This document shows positions 11,146 through 23,159 of a stretch of DNA of 64,000 nucleotides, one piece after another. The DNA is from Voacanga thouarsii (taxonomy: Eukaryota; Streptophyta; Magnoliopsida; Gentianales; Apocynaceae). A program made the translations under genes and the position numbers. The stretch is from assembly GCA_026120185.1 (NCBI GenBank), contig JANUWF010003366.1, forward strand, positions 2,790,001-2,854,000, read 5' to 3'. The notes below the pieces were generated by a model. It was not told the origin of the DNA. It made no database searches and was given only the letters and a program-made list of their open reading frames with translations. Each line of letters starts with the position of its first letter. The first letter of the stretch is position 1.

Positions 11146-13090
11146 ACAACATCTAGCTACTACCATGGTTTTCTTTTCTTCTCTAGAGACAGATTTTTTT
11201 TTTTTTTTGGGTCTATAATGAATTGAAATAATTTTTTCCCAAACTTGAAACAGACATCAAAGCCAAATCATACTTGTATACTAGTAGTATATTGTTTGTT
11301 TGCTATTAATTTACAGCTGGGGTTGGAAAGAAAATAATTAATATTTATTTTCATGATTCAAATAATTTGTATTCTATCTTGTGGTCAATGTGTTTGCAAT
11401 ACTTCCGACACTGAATTGACGAGATCTTTAATGACGTCATAATTTCTAAATCTCTTAAATTCGATCGTGTTTTATAGCTAAGGGAAATTCTTTATTACTC
11501 TCTCGTTTATAATTGGATGTTTCGTTTTGTATTAAAAATTCAATATAAAATAAAATATCTAAATTCAAATAGAAAAAATATTAAATTTTAATAATTATAT
11601 ATAAAAAAGTTATAGTAGTCATATAAATGATTTTTAGAGAATATGCATGCTTCACACTTTATATATTCTCTTACACTTGCAACTTTGTTTCATGGATAGC
11701 ATTTCGATGGCCATTGCTGCTATGATAGTTTATTTTTTTTTTAAAAAAGAAATCATGAGATTGAACTTATTCAAATTTAAAAACTTTAACATCTATAGAG
11801 TTAAGAAAACGATTGAATTATCCTAATTAGAAATTGTAGAGTTGATTTGAAAATTAAAAATCAATTAATATTATAATTAATAAAGTACTCTTTCCGTCCT
11901 ATAATATATGTCGTTAAATTTAATTTCACACATATTAAGATTCCTAAAAATAAGGTGACTTTATATTTTTTCTTCCTAAAACACTCATATTTAAATATCT
12001 TGAAAATAAGAGAAGAGGGGAGAGAGAAAGAGAATGAAAGAGAGTAATAAATAAGGATAAAAATATAAAAATAGCTTAAAAACTTTTTTGAAAAATCTTC
12101 AACGACCTATATTATGGGATGGAGGGAATAATAAGTAATAAAAATACAATTAAAAAAATAATAACTCCATTATTGATTTCATAAAATAAGTAGAAGGGAT
12201 AAAATCAAAGGAATCATAGAAGTTAAACCATCTTTGTGCATTTGTTAGGTTGTTACCATTTTCAAGAGAGGAGACAATTTGAATGAATCTTTGGAAGTTT
12301 CCAAAAGAGTCTAAACAGGGCTTCAATTTCAAGTTCCAAACTAACAAAAAATGTCATCCCATGCCATTGATTTCATTACAAAATAAATTAATGTCGTGAC
12401 GCATAGGCTACGCGTTTTATAAATTCGTAAAGTTTTTTGACCCCCTTTTATTCAAAGCTTGGAAGAAGAAAAAAAAAAGAAAAAAGTCGTCATGCATGCG
12501 CTTGAAACTCTGCAACAGATTTCCCCAGAAAAACATACCTCCAGTACTTCATCTCAAATATAAGTATTAAACGGAATTATATTACACTCACTTGCAAAAA
12601 TTCACCAAAAAAAACCAAGATAGATTATGATTTTATTTATTAATTAAACCTTTGTTTTTTTTGGGCGGTTAATTTTCTTAAATGAATTTGTATGATATTT
12701 TTTCTTTTTTAAGGAATAACTGTTTACTTCTCTAGCTAAATTCAAATTCAAACTTGAAGATCGTCTTTTGCCAAAATGGAATGTTTTGATTCCTTCATAA
12801 AACTAAAAAGGAAAACGGTTCTTGTTTTTAGAAATAAGCCTTTCTTATTTTCATCAATTGGCAAGACGGCAGCAATGGGGTTTCAGACAGGAGATAAGGT
12901 TGCGTACTTAGTACATAAATTTATATTATTATTATTATCATAAATTAACGTTTGAAAAAGCACATTTGTATTCCGTAGTTTTAACTTCAAAACGAAGATT
13001 TGTGACCAAAAAGAAGGAAAAAGATTTTGAAAAAGACGCACTCAAATGAACAAATCCCACCAACGGAACAAAAGGGGAAAAACGGAGAAC
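11146..13090. other. AT-rich intergenic region
   Basis: No gene supported. It contains a Stowaway-like MITE, listed separately. A minus-strand frame at 12150-12347 overlaps the MITE end and resembles nothing I know. Confidence 0.5.
11888..12128. mobile_element. Stowaway-like MITE
   Basis: About 241 bp bounded by terminal inverted repeats of roughly 28 bp with few mismatches. The left end is CTCTTTCCGTCCTATAATAT; the right end, read on the other strand, is TTCCCTCCATCCCATAATAT. A TA dinucleotide flanks both sides (11886-11887 and 12129-12130), as expected for Tc1/mariner-type insertion. The consensus Stowaway end is CTCCCTCCGTCC. No coding capacity; it would have been moved by a mariner transposase in trans. 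Confidence 0.85.
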
Positions 13091-13457
13091 TGTTATAAAA
13101 TTAGGGTAGTGTTAGAATAAAATCTACACACTACACACTAAGAAAATTCTAACTATTCTTTGTACAAAAATTTCTCTTCAAACTTCTCTCTTTCTTTCTC
13201 TCACAATTCTTTCTCTAATCTTTCTTTCACTAATCTTTCTTTCACAAAATGATGGTGTATTACAATCTTAGAAAATAGCTCTATTTATAGAGCTCTAATT
13301 AGTGGAATACATCATGGCATACATCATCTTCAACTAATCTCAATTAATGGTGTCTCCACTAAATGGTGGACATCCATAAAAATCTTCTAATAATTCACAT
13401 AAATCCATAATTAGTGGAGCCTCCACTAATTAATGGAGATTCCAATAATTCATAACA
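13091..13457 (-). repeat. 3' LTR of copia element A
   Basis: 367 bp with TGTTATAAAA and TTCATAACA at its plus-strand ends (TG...CA in element orientation). Nearly identical to the 5' LTR. Contains a TATA-type sequence (CTATTTATAGAG region near 13270) and pyrimidine-rich R/U5. Confidence 0.95.
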
Positions 13458-13466
13458 CTCCCCCTT
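13458..13466 (-). promoter_or_regulatory. polypurine tract of element A
   Basis: Reads AAGGGGGAG on the minus strand, directly upstream of the 3' LTR. Confidence 0.85.
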
Positions 13467-13644
13467 GGATGTCCATCCATTACATAAAGAATATGCCTCG
13501 TTAAAACCTTACTAGATAAAAACCCAGTGGGAAAAAAAATCTAGCGAAGGAAAAAGAGTACACTATTCTATATATTTGTTTATTACTCCCCCTGATGGGA
13601 TGATTCCTTTAAATCTTTAAACCGACGCATACCGATTTTATATC

Positions 13645-14877
13645 TCAACATCTCAAATGTTGCAGTCGGTAAAGTCTTCGTGAAAATATCTGCGAGGTTG
13701 TCACATGACCGAATTTGTAGCACATCAATTTCACCTTTCTTTTGGAGTTCATGAGTAAAGAAGAATTTTGGTGAAATATTTTTGTCCGATCTCCTTTAAT
13801 ATATCCTCCTCGTAATTGAGTTATGCAAGCTGCATTGTCTTCATAAAGAGGAGTTGGAATATCTTTGATTGATGATAATCCACAACTTTCTCGGATATAA
13901 TGAATCATGGATCTTAGCCATACACATTCTCGACTTGCTTCATGAATGACTATAATTTCAGCATGATTTGAAGAAGTAGCTGCTATAAATTGTTTCGTAG
14001 AACGCCATGATATAGCAGTATTTCCACATGTAAATAGATAGTCTGTTTGAGAACGTGCTTTATGTGGATCAGATAAATAATCAGCATCTACATAACCTAT
14101 CAATGTTGGACTGGTTTTATTTGAATAAAATAATTCGAGATCAATTGTACCTTGGAGATATCGAAGGACTTGTTTAATTCCATTCCAATGTCGTCGTGTT
14201 GGTGAAGAACTAAATCTTGCTAATAAATTGACAGCAAAAGCAATATCAGGTCGTGTATTATTAGCAAGATACATCAATGCACCAATTGCACTGAGATATG
14301 GTACTTCAGGACCAAGGAGTTCTTCATCATTTTCTTGAGGTCGGAAAGGATCTTTATCCACATTTAATGATCGGACGATCATTGGAATACTCAATGGATG
14401 TGCTTTGTCCATGTAAAATCTTTTTAGCACTTTTGCTGTATATGTTGATTGGTGAATAAATGTTCCACTCTCCAGATGTTCAATTTGTAAACCAAGGCAA
14501 AATTTGGTTTTACCAAAATCCTTGATTTCGAATTCTCTTTTTAAATAATCAATTGTTTCTTGGAGCTCTTCAGGAGTTCCAATAAGATTAATATCATCAA
14601 CATATATAGCTAATATCACAAATTTAGAACCAGATTTCTTAATAAAAACACATGGACATACCTGATCATTTTTAAATCCCGCTTTCAATAAATATTCACT
14701 AAGACGTGTGAACCACATGCGCCCAGATTGCTTCAGGCCATATAATGATTTCTGCAACTTAATGGAGTAATTTTCACGAGGATAATGTTTATATGCTTCA
14801 GGCATATGAAATCCTTCGGGGATTTTCATGTAAACATTATTTTCTAAATTTCCATACAAGTAAGCAGATGACAACAT
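13645..14877 (-). pseudogene. copia A reverse transcriptase-RNase H
   Basis: 410 open codons covering most of RT and RNase H. Motifs in order: [17 protein letters not shown] near 40, YVDDINLIG (catalytic, intact) near 95, KDFGKTKFCLGLQI near 125, NNTRPDIAFAVN near 205, then RNase H with SSNHAEIIVIHEAS and PLYEDNAACI near 350. One extra base near 14868 shifts the frame upstream of this block. Another frameshift after GDRTK (about residue 372) replaces the normal C-terminus, so the last 40 residues are out of frame. The true pol stop would lie near 13583. Confidence 0.9.
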
Positions 14878-15632
14878 CTAATAGGCGTATATCTATCTTT
14901 TCATGTACTTGCTAAGCTGATAAGATATCGAAGTGTAATAGCATCAACAACAGGAGAATAAGTTTCATCATAATCAATACCTGGTCTTTGTGAAAAACCT
15001 TGAGCTACTAATCGCGCTTTATATCGAACGATTTCACTCTTTTCATTACGCTTTCGCACAAATATCCATTTGTAGCCAACAGGTTTTACACCTTACGGTG
15101 TTTGGACTGCGAGTCCGAAGACTTCACGTTTTGTCGGTGCATTTAACTCCGATTGAATCGCATCTTTCCATTGCAGACCAATCTTTTCTATGCCGAGCAT
15201 TCATCAACGGATATTGGTTCGGGATCATCATTATCCTGTGTAACATCAATAGATATATTGTATGCAAATATATTATCAATAACGGTTTCTATCCGATTCC
15301 AACTTTTACTAGGAAGTGGTATAATTGATAGAAATTTCGGTGTTACTTTCATCAACTTCGATTTTTTGTCATCGGTTCTCTCTTGGTCTTTATCATTCTT
15401 TTCTTCAATATGATCTTACGGATCATTTAATCCTCTTTTCTTTCGAGAATTTTTATCTTTAGAACCAAGAGGTCGGCCACGCTTACGGCGTGTTTTTGAC
15501 TCAGCGACTAATAGGTATAATATTTTGTTCTGCTGGAACTTCAATTCGAATAGGAGCATTTATAGTTGGAATATGCGATTTTGTAATTCTTCTGGAGTCA
15601 ACAAAAGCGTCTGGCATTTGATTTGCAATGCT
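14878..15632 (-). pseudogene. copia A integrase-RT linker and RT N-terminus
   Basis: Degenerate coding sequence. Reading the minus strand in changing frames gives the RT entry region seen in E (KWIFVRKR-like, ARLVAQGFSQR-like) and the linker rich in K, R and N. Several stops and single-base shifts occur. Not translatable as one frame. Confidence 0.7.
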
Positions 15633-17120
15633 TTACAAATGAATTATCTTTTGAACTTCAAGTTCACATGCGCTTGTGCGCGGATAAAGATAATTTAATG
15701 ATGTTGTCCAAGCAAGATCCTTTTTATACTGTTTTTGTTCTCCCCCTAATTTAGGGAATAATGATTCATCAAAATTACAACCAGCAAATCTTGCTGTGAA
15801 TACATCTCCTGTCAGGGGTTCAACATACCTGATAATAGAGGGTGAATCATATCCAACGTAGATCCCCTTTCTTCTTTGAGGACCCATCTTTGTACGTTGG
15901 TTTGGTGCAATTGGAACATATACAGCACACCCAAAAATTCTTAAATGAGCTATATTTGGCTTGGAACCAAAAGCCAATTGTAAGGGAGAAAATTTGTGAT
16001 AACTTGTTTGCCTTAGGCGTACAAGTGCTACAGCATGCAAAATAGCATGTCCCCAAGCAGTTGTCGGGAGATTTATTCTCATTAATAACGGTCTAGCAAT
16101 TAATTGTAACCGTTTAATAAATGATTCAGTTAGACCATTCTGAGTATGAACATGAGCTACTGGATGTTCAATAGTAATGCCAATTGACAGGCAATAAGCA
16201 TCAAAAGCTTGGGAGGAATATTCTCCAACATTATCTAGACGGATCCTTTTGATCGGATAATCTGGAAATTGCGCTCTTAAGCGAATTATTTGGGCAAGCA
16301 ATCTCGCGAACGCCGGGTTGCGAGTTGATAATAAACTAACATGCGACCATCGGGTCGATGCATCAATTAAAATCATAAAGTATTTGAATTGCCCATATGA
16401 TGGATTAATTGGTCCACATATATCACCATGAATTCTTTCTAAAAATACTGGAGACTCAAACTCCACTTTTGTTGGAGATGGTTTAATAATCAATTTCCCT
16501 TGAGAACATGCAGCACATGAAAATTTATCAGATGTCAAAATCCTTTGACTTTTCAAAGGATGACCATGTGTATTTTCAATTATTCTTCGCATCATAATAG
16601 CTCCTGGATGATCCAAACGGTCATGCCAAATGATAAATGTAACAGGATCAGTAAATTTCTGATTTATTGAATGATGCATTTCAATTGTATGGATTTTTGT
16701 GCTATATAGGCCAGAAGAAAGAAATGGTAGCTTTTCTAATAAAGATTTCTTACCCGACATTATTTGAGTAATACAGATATACTCAAAACTATTTTCTTCC
16801 ATTGTTTCAATGTGATATCCATTTCGGCGAATATCTTTAAAGCTTAATAAATTTCTTCGAGATTTTGAAGAAAATAACGCTTTAGGAATAACAACATTTG
16901 TTCCTCCGGGTAATACAATATTAGCTCTTCCAGAGCCTTCAATCAACTTTACACTACCACCTATAGTATTAACATTTGTTTCTCCCATCTGCAGGTAAGA
17001 GAAATATTTTTTATCTTTCAATATGGTGTGTGTTGTACCACTATCAATTAGACATATATCTTCAATACTATTTGTGTATCCGGTAAGCGGAATAATAGCC
17101 ATCTGGGCATAACAAAACAT
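15633..17120 (-). pseudogene. copia A protease-integrase open frame
   Basis: 495 codons from an ATG at 17118-17120. The aspartic protease active site LIDSGTTHT is near residue 25 and intact. The GAG-pre-integrase zinc motif spans WHDRLDHPG near 165 to CAACSQGK near 205. The integrase core shows HGDICG near 232, RLDNVGEYSS near 298 and TQNGLTESF near 327, giving the D, D and E triad. It would process the polyprotein and insert the cDNA. This is the longest uninterrupted frame in the window; it is marked pseudogene because gag and the RT part are broken. Confidence 0.85.
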
Positions 17121-17339
17121 TTATAAATGTAAATACTCAAACAATAAAAACCTTAAACGATAAGTACTATTACAATGCCAAAAATATAAAATATAAAAGA
17201 AACATATTAAAAGTAAACTTTTAATTATTTTGAACACTTCCATCACCAATCAAATGCTCAATTACAAAAGAGCAACTATAAGCATGTATCCTCAAGTTCA
17301 TATGAACACTAGTGATATGAATAAAAGATGTGATGCTTA

Positions 17340-17945
17340 TTATTAATAGAAATATCTTTTTCCCTTATTATCTTTTCTATTCCACTTCGGTGGCGGTATT
17401 TCTCGTGATAAGGGAAATATCGAGTGTGTCCATGACCATAACCACGGCCACTTGCCACAACTACGACTATAACGATGGCTTCTGCTGGAGCCAACGACAT
17501 TCACTTCAGGAGTCTTGTTGAACCAGTTCATCTGGCTTCATGATTTCTCAATAATAACTCATGTTAAAGCTGTCAATTTTGGATACCCTTTTTCTCGATA
17601 TTGTTACTGTAGAACATGAAAAGTGGAGAATGTCTTCTCCAATATAACTTCATCAGTAACTTTTTCTCCGTAAAATTTTTAACTAAGATGTAGTTTTATA
17701 CATCACGGAGTTCACGGTTTTACAATCTTGCAACTTCAGGTGCAACCATTCATACCATGCAGTGGATAGTACGACCATCTTTAGGTGGTCAAATCTTTCT
17801 TTTTATCCACATGACATATGGATCTCCCTTTTTTTTTAGCATTTAGATGCATTTCTGTATGACATATAATTTTTTTTCAGAAATATCAAGGGCTACAAAT
17901 TCGAATTTAGCGAGATCAATAAATGCGTACTGTCTTACGGCTTTA
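17340..17945 (-). pseudogene. copia A gag relic with deletions
   Basis: Alignment by eye to gag of element D shows the Arg/Gly-rich patch (near 17420-17480) and capsid-like parts (17530-17945). About 115 bp is missing near 17830-17840, about 13 bp near 17858, and the start-codon segment is gone near 17910. The zinc-knuckle segment is replaced by unrelated sequence at about 17270-17335. It cannot make capsid. Confidence 0.75.
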
Positions 17946-17959
17946 ATAACGGCGAGAGA

Positions 17960-17975
17960 CTCGTGCTTGATAACG
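17960..17975 (-). promoter_or_regulatory. primer-binding site of element A
   Basis: Minus strand reads CGTTATCAAGCACGAG immediately after the 5' LTR. It matches the site in C and D apart from one extra A. See C for the proposed tRNA. Confidence 0.7.
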
Positions 17976-18341
17976 TGTTATAAAATTAGGATAGTGTTAG
18001 AATAAAATCTACACACTACACACTAAGAAAATTCTAACTATTCTTTGCACAAAAATTTCTCTTCAAACTTCTCTCTTTCTTTCTCTCACAATTCTTTCTC
18101 TAATCTTTCTTTCACTAATCTTTCTTTCACAAAATGATGGTGTATTACAAGCTTAGAGAATAGCTCTATTTATAGAGCTCTAATTAGTGGAATACATCAT
18201 GGCATACATCATCTTCAACTAATCTCAATTAATGGTGTCTCCACTAAATGGTGGACATCCATAAAAATCTTCTAATAATTCACATAATCCATAATTAGTG
18301 GAGCCTCCACTAATTAATGGAGATTCCAATAATTCATAACA
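17976..18341 (-). repeat. 5' LTR of copia element A
   Basis: 366 bp, about 99% identical to the 3' LTR, same terminal TGTTAT/ATAACA, flanked outside by AGAAC. Confidence 0.95.
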
Positions 18342-18862
18342 AGAACCATTTTCTTGATTAGCATGCCCCACTATAGACTCAAAGTAACCAGCCTATTGTT
18401 TCTTCCTTCACGTGGAGATTCAATGAAGAAGAAGATTTTTCTTTTTTTTTTTTTAATATAAAATGAATATAAATTGCATAATTATTTCCCTCCTAGATTG
18501 CTTTTTTGTGAAATGAGAATTTACAAAGTAATATTTATTTTTGTAATAAACATAATAATTTAATTAATAATTAGAGTCATGAACCCTTTCCTTAGCGAAT
18601 GTATAAATAATTAATAATAGGACGATATAGTCCCCCAAAAAATAAAGAATATCCCACTATTTTTAGAATTCCAAAGATGCCACAAAAGAAGCTTAGGCTG
18701 ACAAATACATTACACTCAAATTGCTTCACAAATATATAATTTATTTCCATCTTATTTGATTAAGGTGAAAGAAGAGTAAATTGAACTTTCTTATTTTATT
18801 AAATTTACTATTATATAAATTACATTTATTATTTTAACTATTAAAAAGTAAAAATAAATAAC
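18342..18862. other. spacer between copia elements A and C
   Basis: 521 bp of AT-rich sequence with no gene or repeat that I recognise. Confidence 0.6.
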
Positions 18863-19159
18863 TGTTGTAAATTTGATTCAAAATAGAATCAGTAAATATA
18901 AAACTGTAAAATAAAAATATTAGAAGAGAAGAGAAAAGAGAGAATCATTTAGATACGATTTCATTGATTGCTCATTTGTTTACATATAACTCCTATTTAT
19001 AGAGGTTTCGATACATCATCTGAAAGGATAAAAAATAAATTTAATAAATGCTATCTTATCTCATCCATTAATAACCTTAGAAAAACAAACAGTTACATTA
19101 TCTTCAAGATAAATGGATAGAATGAAGAAAATGAACAGCCATTTAATATTTTCATAATA
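18863..19159 (-). repeat. 3' LTR of copia element C
   Basis: 297 bp. Plus-strand ends are TGTTGTAAAT and TTCATAATA, so in element orientation the LTR begins TATTATG rather than TG. Both copies share this, so it predates insertion. Confidence 0.9.
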
Positions 19160-19168
19160 CTCCCACTT
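19160..19168 (-). promoter_or_regulatory. polypurine tract of element C
   Basis: Minus strand AAGTGGGAG abutting the 3' LTR. Confidence 0.8.
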
Positions 19169-19389
19169 GGATGTTCATTTTTAACCACTTCGAAAAATGC
19201 CTCGTTAAAAACTTTCATAGGAAAAACCCTGTAGGACAAAAACCTAGTGAAGGAAAAGAGTACACTTTCCGTTCTAGAGGGAATGCTGCCTCATTAAAAA
19301 CTTGACTAAGAAAAATCCAGTAGGAAAAAATCTTAGTTAGGGAAAAAGAGTACAGTATACATACTCCCCCTCTTAATAACATCTTCAAG

Positions 19390-20262
19390 ATGACTTTATG
19401 TCTTTCAACCGATGCATTCCAATTTTATGTACTATTTTTTCAAATGAAGCAGTCGGCAATGCCCTAGTGAATAAATTTGCCAGATTATCACATGATCGAA
19501 TCTGTTGCACATCTATTTCACCCCTCTTCTAGAGTTCGTGAGTAAAGAAAAATTTTGGTAAAATATGTTTTGTCCTATCTCCTTTAATATATCTACCTCT
19601 TAATTGAGTTATACAAGCTGCATTATCTACATAAAAAGGTATTGGAATTTCCTTTTCAGAAGGTAATCCACAATTTTCTCGAATATAATGGATCATTGAT
19701 CTCAACTACACACATTCTCGGCTTGCCTCGTGAATAGCTATAATTTCAGCATGATTAGAAGAAGTAGCTGCTATAGATTGTTTTGTAGAGCGCCATGATA
19801 TAGTAGTATCACCACAGGTAAATAAATAACCAGTTTGAGAACGTGCTTTATGTGGATCGGATAGATAACCAGCATCAGCATATCCAATCAACATTGGACT
19901 GGTTCTATTTGAATAAAATAATCCAAGATCTATTATCCCTTGAAGATATCTTAGGACATGTTTAATCCCATTCCAATGTTGTCGTGTTGGGAAAGAACTG
20001 AATCTTGCTAATAATTCACAGAAAATGCTATATCAAGTCTAATATTATTAACAAGATACATTAATACGCCAATTGCACTGAAATATAGTACTTTAGGACC
20101 AAGTAGTTCTTCATTATCTTCTCGAGGTCGAAAATGATCTTTATTTATATCTAACGACCTCACGACCATTGGAGAACTTAATGGATGTGCTTTGTCCATG
20201 TAAAACATTTTAAGAACTTTTGTTGTATATGTTGATTGATGAATAAAAATACCATCTTCCAA
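19390..20262 (-). pseudogene. copia C RNase H and RT C-terminus
   Basis: Pieces at 19706-19894 (YADAGYLSDPHKARSQTGYL, TSSNHAEIIAIHEAS) and 20008-20262 (YTTKVLKMFYMDKAHPLSSP, LLGPKVLYFSAIG) belong to the RT-RNase H junction and RNase H. The segment between 19390 and 19705 encodes the rest of RNase H with stops. The 19605-19725 part is the apparent source of the inverted copy at 23037-23155. Confidence 0.85.
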
Positions 20263-20322
20263 ATACTTAATTTGTAAACTAAGACAAAACTTGATTCTGC
20301 CAAAATCCTTGATTTCAAATTT

Positions 20323-21027
20323 TTACTTCAGGCTATTTCTTACCTTTTGGAGTTCTTCTAGAGTTCTAATATGGTTAATATCATCAACATATATCGCAAG
20401 TATCACAAAACCAGATTCAGATTTCTTAATAAAAATACATGGACATAGTGGATCATTTTTATATCCTGATTTCAATAAATATTCACTAAGACAATTATAC
20501 CACATGCAGCTAGACTGCTTTAAGCCATATAATAACTTTTGTAATTGAATGGAATAATTTTCACGAGGGTCAGAATTATATGCTTCGGACATACTAAATT
20601 CTTCTGGGATTTTCATATAAATATCATTATCAACGTTCTCATATAAAAAAGCAGTCACAACATCCATTAGACTCATATCAATCTTTTCACATACTACTAG
20701 ACTCACAAGGTATCGGAGTGTAATTACATCCACCATAGGTGAATGTGTTTTATCGTAATCAATACCCGATTTTTACGAAAAATCTTGTGCCACAAGTCGT
20801 GCTTTTTATCTTACGACTTCATTATTTTCATTTCGCTTTCGCACAAATACCCATTTATAACCAATTGGTTTTATATCTTCTGGTGTTCGAACTATAAGTC
20901 CAAAAACCTTACGCTTTGCAAGTGAGTTTAACTCCGATTGAATTGCATCTTTCCATTTTGGCCAATCATTTCTATGATGACATTCTTCAATTGATGTTGG
21001 TTGAAAGTCCTCATTATCTTTTAACAC
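20323..21027 (-). pseudogene. copia C reverse transcriptase
   Basis: Two pieces. 20806-21027 has the RT entry region (NDWPKWKDAIQSELNSL, PIGYKWVFVRKRNENNEVVR). 20323-20736 has LMDVVTAFLYENVDNDIYM, KLLYGLKQSSCMWY and the catalytic YVDDINHIR with both aspartates. A frame break lies near 20740-20800. Confidence 0.85.
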
Positions 21028-21362
21028 TTCAAGTGCTATATTGTATGTAAAAATACCATCAACAGTTATTTTCGTCCGATTCTAACTTCTGCCATAAGTT
21101 ATATAATTAATGGACATCTCACTATTTTGTTTACTATTTTTAGATATTTGGATCTTTTCATCAGTTTCCATTTTTCCTAATTCTTCAATTGGATCATTTT
21201 GATCATTTAATCATCTTTTCTTTCGAGGATTTTTATCTTTTAAACCAATGGGTCGTCCACATTTTTGACGTGTTTTTGATTCAGTAGCTATAGGAATTAT
21301 ATTTTGTCCTGCTGGGACTTCTATCTGAATAGGAGTATCTATAGCTGGAATATGCGATTTAG

Positions 21363-22889
21363 TTACCTTTGTAGATTCAGCAAAAAAATCTGGCAGTTGA
21401 TTTGCAAATGAATGATCTTTTGAACTTCTAGTTCACTTGCGCTTGTGCGCGGATCTAAATAATTCAATGATGTTGTCCAAGCAAACTCCTTTTTATGTGG
21501 TTTATGTTCTCCCAGTAATTTAGGAAACAAAATTTCATCAAAATGACAATCAACAAATCTTACTGTGAATACATCACATGTCAATGGTTCAACGAATCTG
21601 GTTATAGAGGGAGAAACATAGCCAACATATATCCCTAACCTTCTTTGAGGGCTCATTTTGGTACGTTGATTTGGCGCTATCGGTACATACACAGCACACC
21701 CAAAAATTCTCAAATAAGCAATATTTGGCTCGGAATCAAAAGCCAATTGTAAGGGAGAAAATTTGTGATAACTTGTTGGCTTTATGCGCACAAATGCTGC
21801 AGCATGCAAAATAACATATCCCCAAGCAGTTGTAGGGAGATTTGTTCTCATTAATAACGGTCTAGCAATTAATTGTAACCATTTAATGAATGATTCAGTT
21901 AAACCATTTTGAGTATGAACATGAGCTATTAGATGTTCAATAGTAATGCTAATTGATATACAATAAGCATCAAATGTTTGGGAGAAATATTCTCCAGCAT
22001 TATCTAGACGGATCCTTTTGATAGAATAATCTGAAAATTGCGCTCTTAAGCGAATTATTTGGACAAACAATCTCGCAAACGTCAAGTTGTGAGTTGATAA
22101 TAAACTGACATGCGACCATCGAGTCGATGTATCAATTAAAATCATAAAGTATCTAAATTGCCCACATGATGGATTAATTGGTCCACATATATCACCATGA
22201 ATTTTTTCTAGAAATACTGGAGACTTAAACTCCACTTTTGTTGGGGATGGTATAATAACCAATTTCCTTTGAAAACATGTAGCATATGAAAATTTATCAG
22301 ATGTCAAAATCCTTTGATTTTTCAAAGGATGACCATGCGTATTTTCAATTATCCTTCGCATCATAATAGCTCCTGGATGACCCAAACGGTCATGCCAAAT
22401 GATAAATATAGCAGAATCAGTAAACTTCTAATTTATTGAATGATGCACTTCAATTGCATATATTTTTGTGCTATATAGGCCAGATGAAAGAGATAGTAGT
22501 TTTTCTAATAAAGATTTTTTATCCAACATTATTTAAGTAATACAGAGATACTCAAAATCATTTTCTTCCATTGTTTCAATGTGATATCCATTTCGGCGAA
22601 TATCTTTAAAACTTAATAAATTTATTCGAGATTTTGAAGAAAAAAACGCTTTAGGAATAACAACATTTGTTCCTCCAGGTAATATAATATTAGCTGTTCC
22701 AGAGCCTTTAATCAACTTTACACTATCACCTATAGTATTAACATTTGTTTCTTCCATCTGCAGGTAAGCGAAATATGTTCTATCTTTCAATATGGTGTGT
22801 GTTGTACCACTATCAATTAGGCATATATCTTCAATATCACTTGTGTATCTAGTAAGCGGAATAATAGCTATCTGAGCAAAACAAAACAT
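21363..22889 (-). pseudogene. copia C protease-integrase, split
   Basis: 22533-22889 holds the protease with LIDSGTTHT intact near residue 24. 21363-22385 holds the integrase: HPGAIMMRRIIENTHGHPLK at the start, KIHGDICGP, RLDNAGEYFSQ and TQNGLTESF, giving D, D and E. The second Cys of the zinc-binding pair is altered (YATCFQRK versus CAACSQGK in A), so the HHCC motif is damaged. A stop near 22530 and a frame break separate the parts. Confidence 0.88.
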
Positions 22890-23036
22890 TTATAAATTTA
22901 AATACTCAAACAATAAAAAATTTAAACACTAATTACTATTATAATGCCAAAAAAATAAAACATAAAAGAAACATATTAAAAGTAAACTTCTAATTCTTCT
23001 GGACGCTTCCATCACCAATCAAATGCTCAATTATAT

Positions 23037-23155
23037 CCGAGAATATGTGTGGTTGAGATCAATGATCTATTATATCCGAGAAAATTGTGGATTACCTTCT
23101 GAAAAGGAAATTTCAATACCTCTTTATGAAGATAATGCAGTTTGTATAGCCCAAT
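23037..23155 (+). repeat. inverted copy of copia C RNase H segment
   Basis: About 119 bp between gag and protease of the minus-strand element reads as RNase H on the plus strand (YVWLRSMIYYIREN then PLYEDNAVCIAQ). It is nearly identical to the reverse complement of 19605-19725 in the same element. It sits at the position where D has its gag C-terminus (HLIGDGNV-like), splitting that segment. Short CAATT-type matches lie at the junctions. Confidence 0.85.
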
Positions 23156-23159
23156 TCTT

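Larger units (their letters stand above)
13091..18341 (-). mobile_element. copia element A, full-length but defective
   Basis: Complete LTR retrotransposon on the minus strand: 5' LTR 17976-18341, PBS, gag relic, protease-integrase, RT-RNase H, PPT, 3' LTR 13091-13457. A perfect 5-bp target-site duplication AGAAC flanks it (13086-13090 and 18342-18346). The LTRs differ at four substitutions and one single-base gap by my alignment, so the insertion is recent. Gag has lost its start, its zinc knuckle and internal blocks relative to element D, and pol is frameshifted, so it is non-autonomous. Confidence 0.95.

Noticed and set aside
17309..17531. Overlapping frames rich in Arg, Ser, His and Gly on both strands
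   Set aside because: They are other-frame readings of the copia gag Arg/Gly-rich patch.
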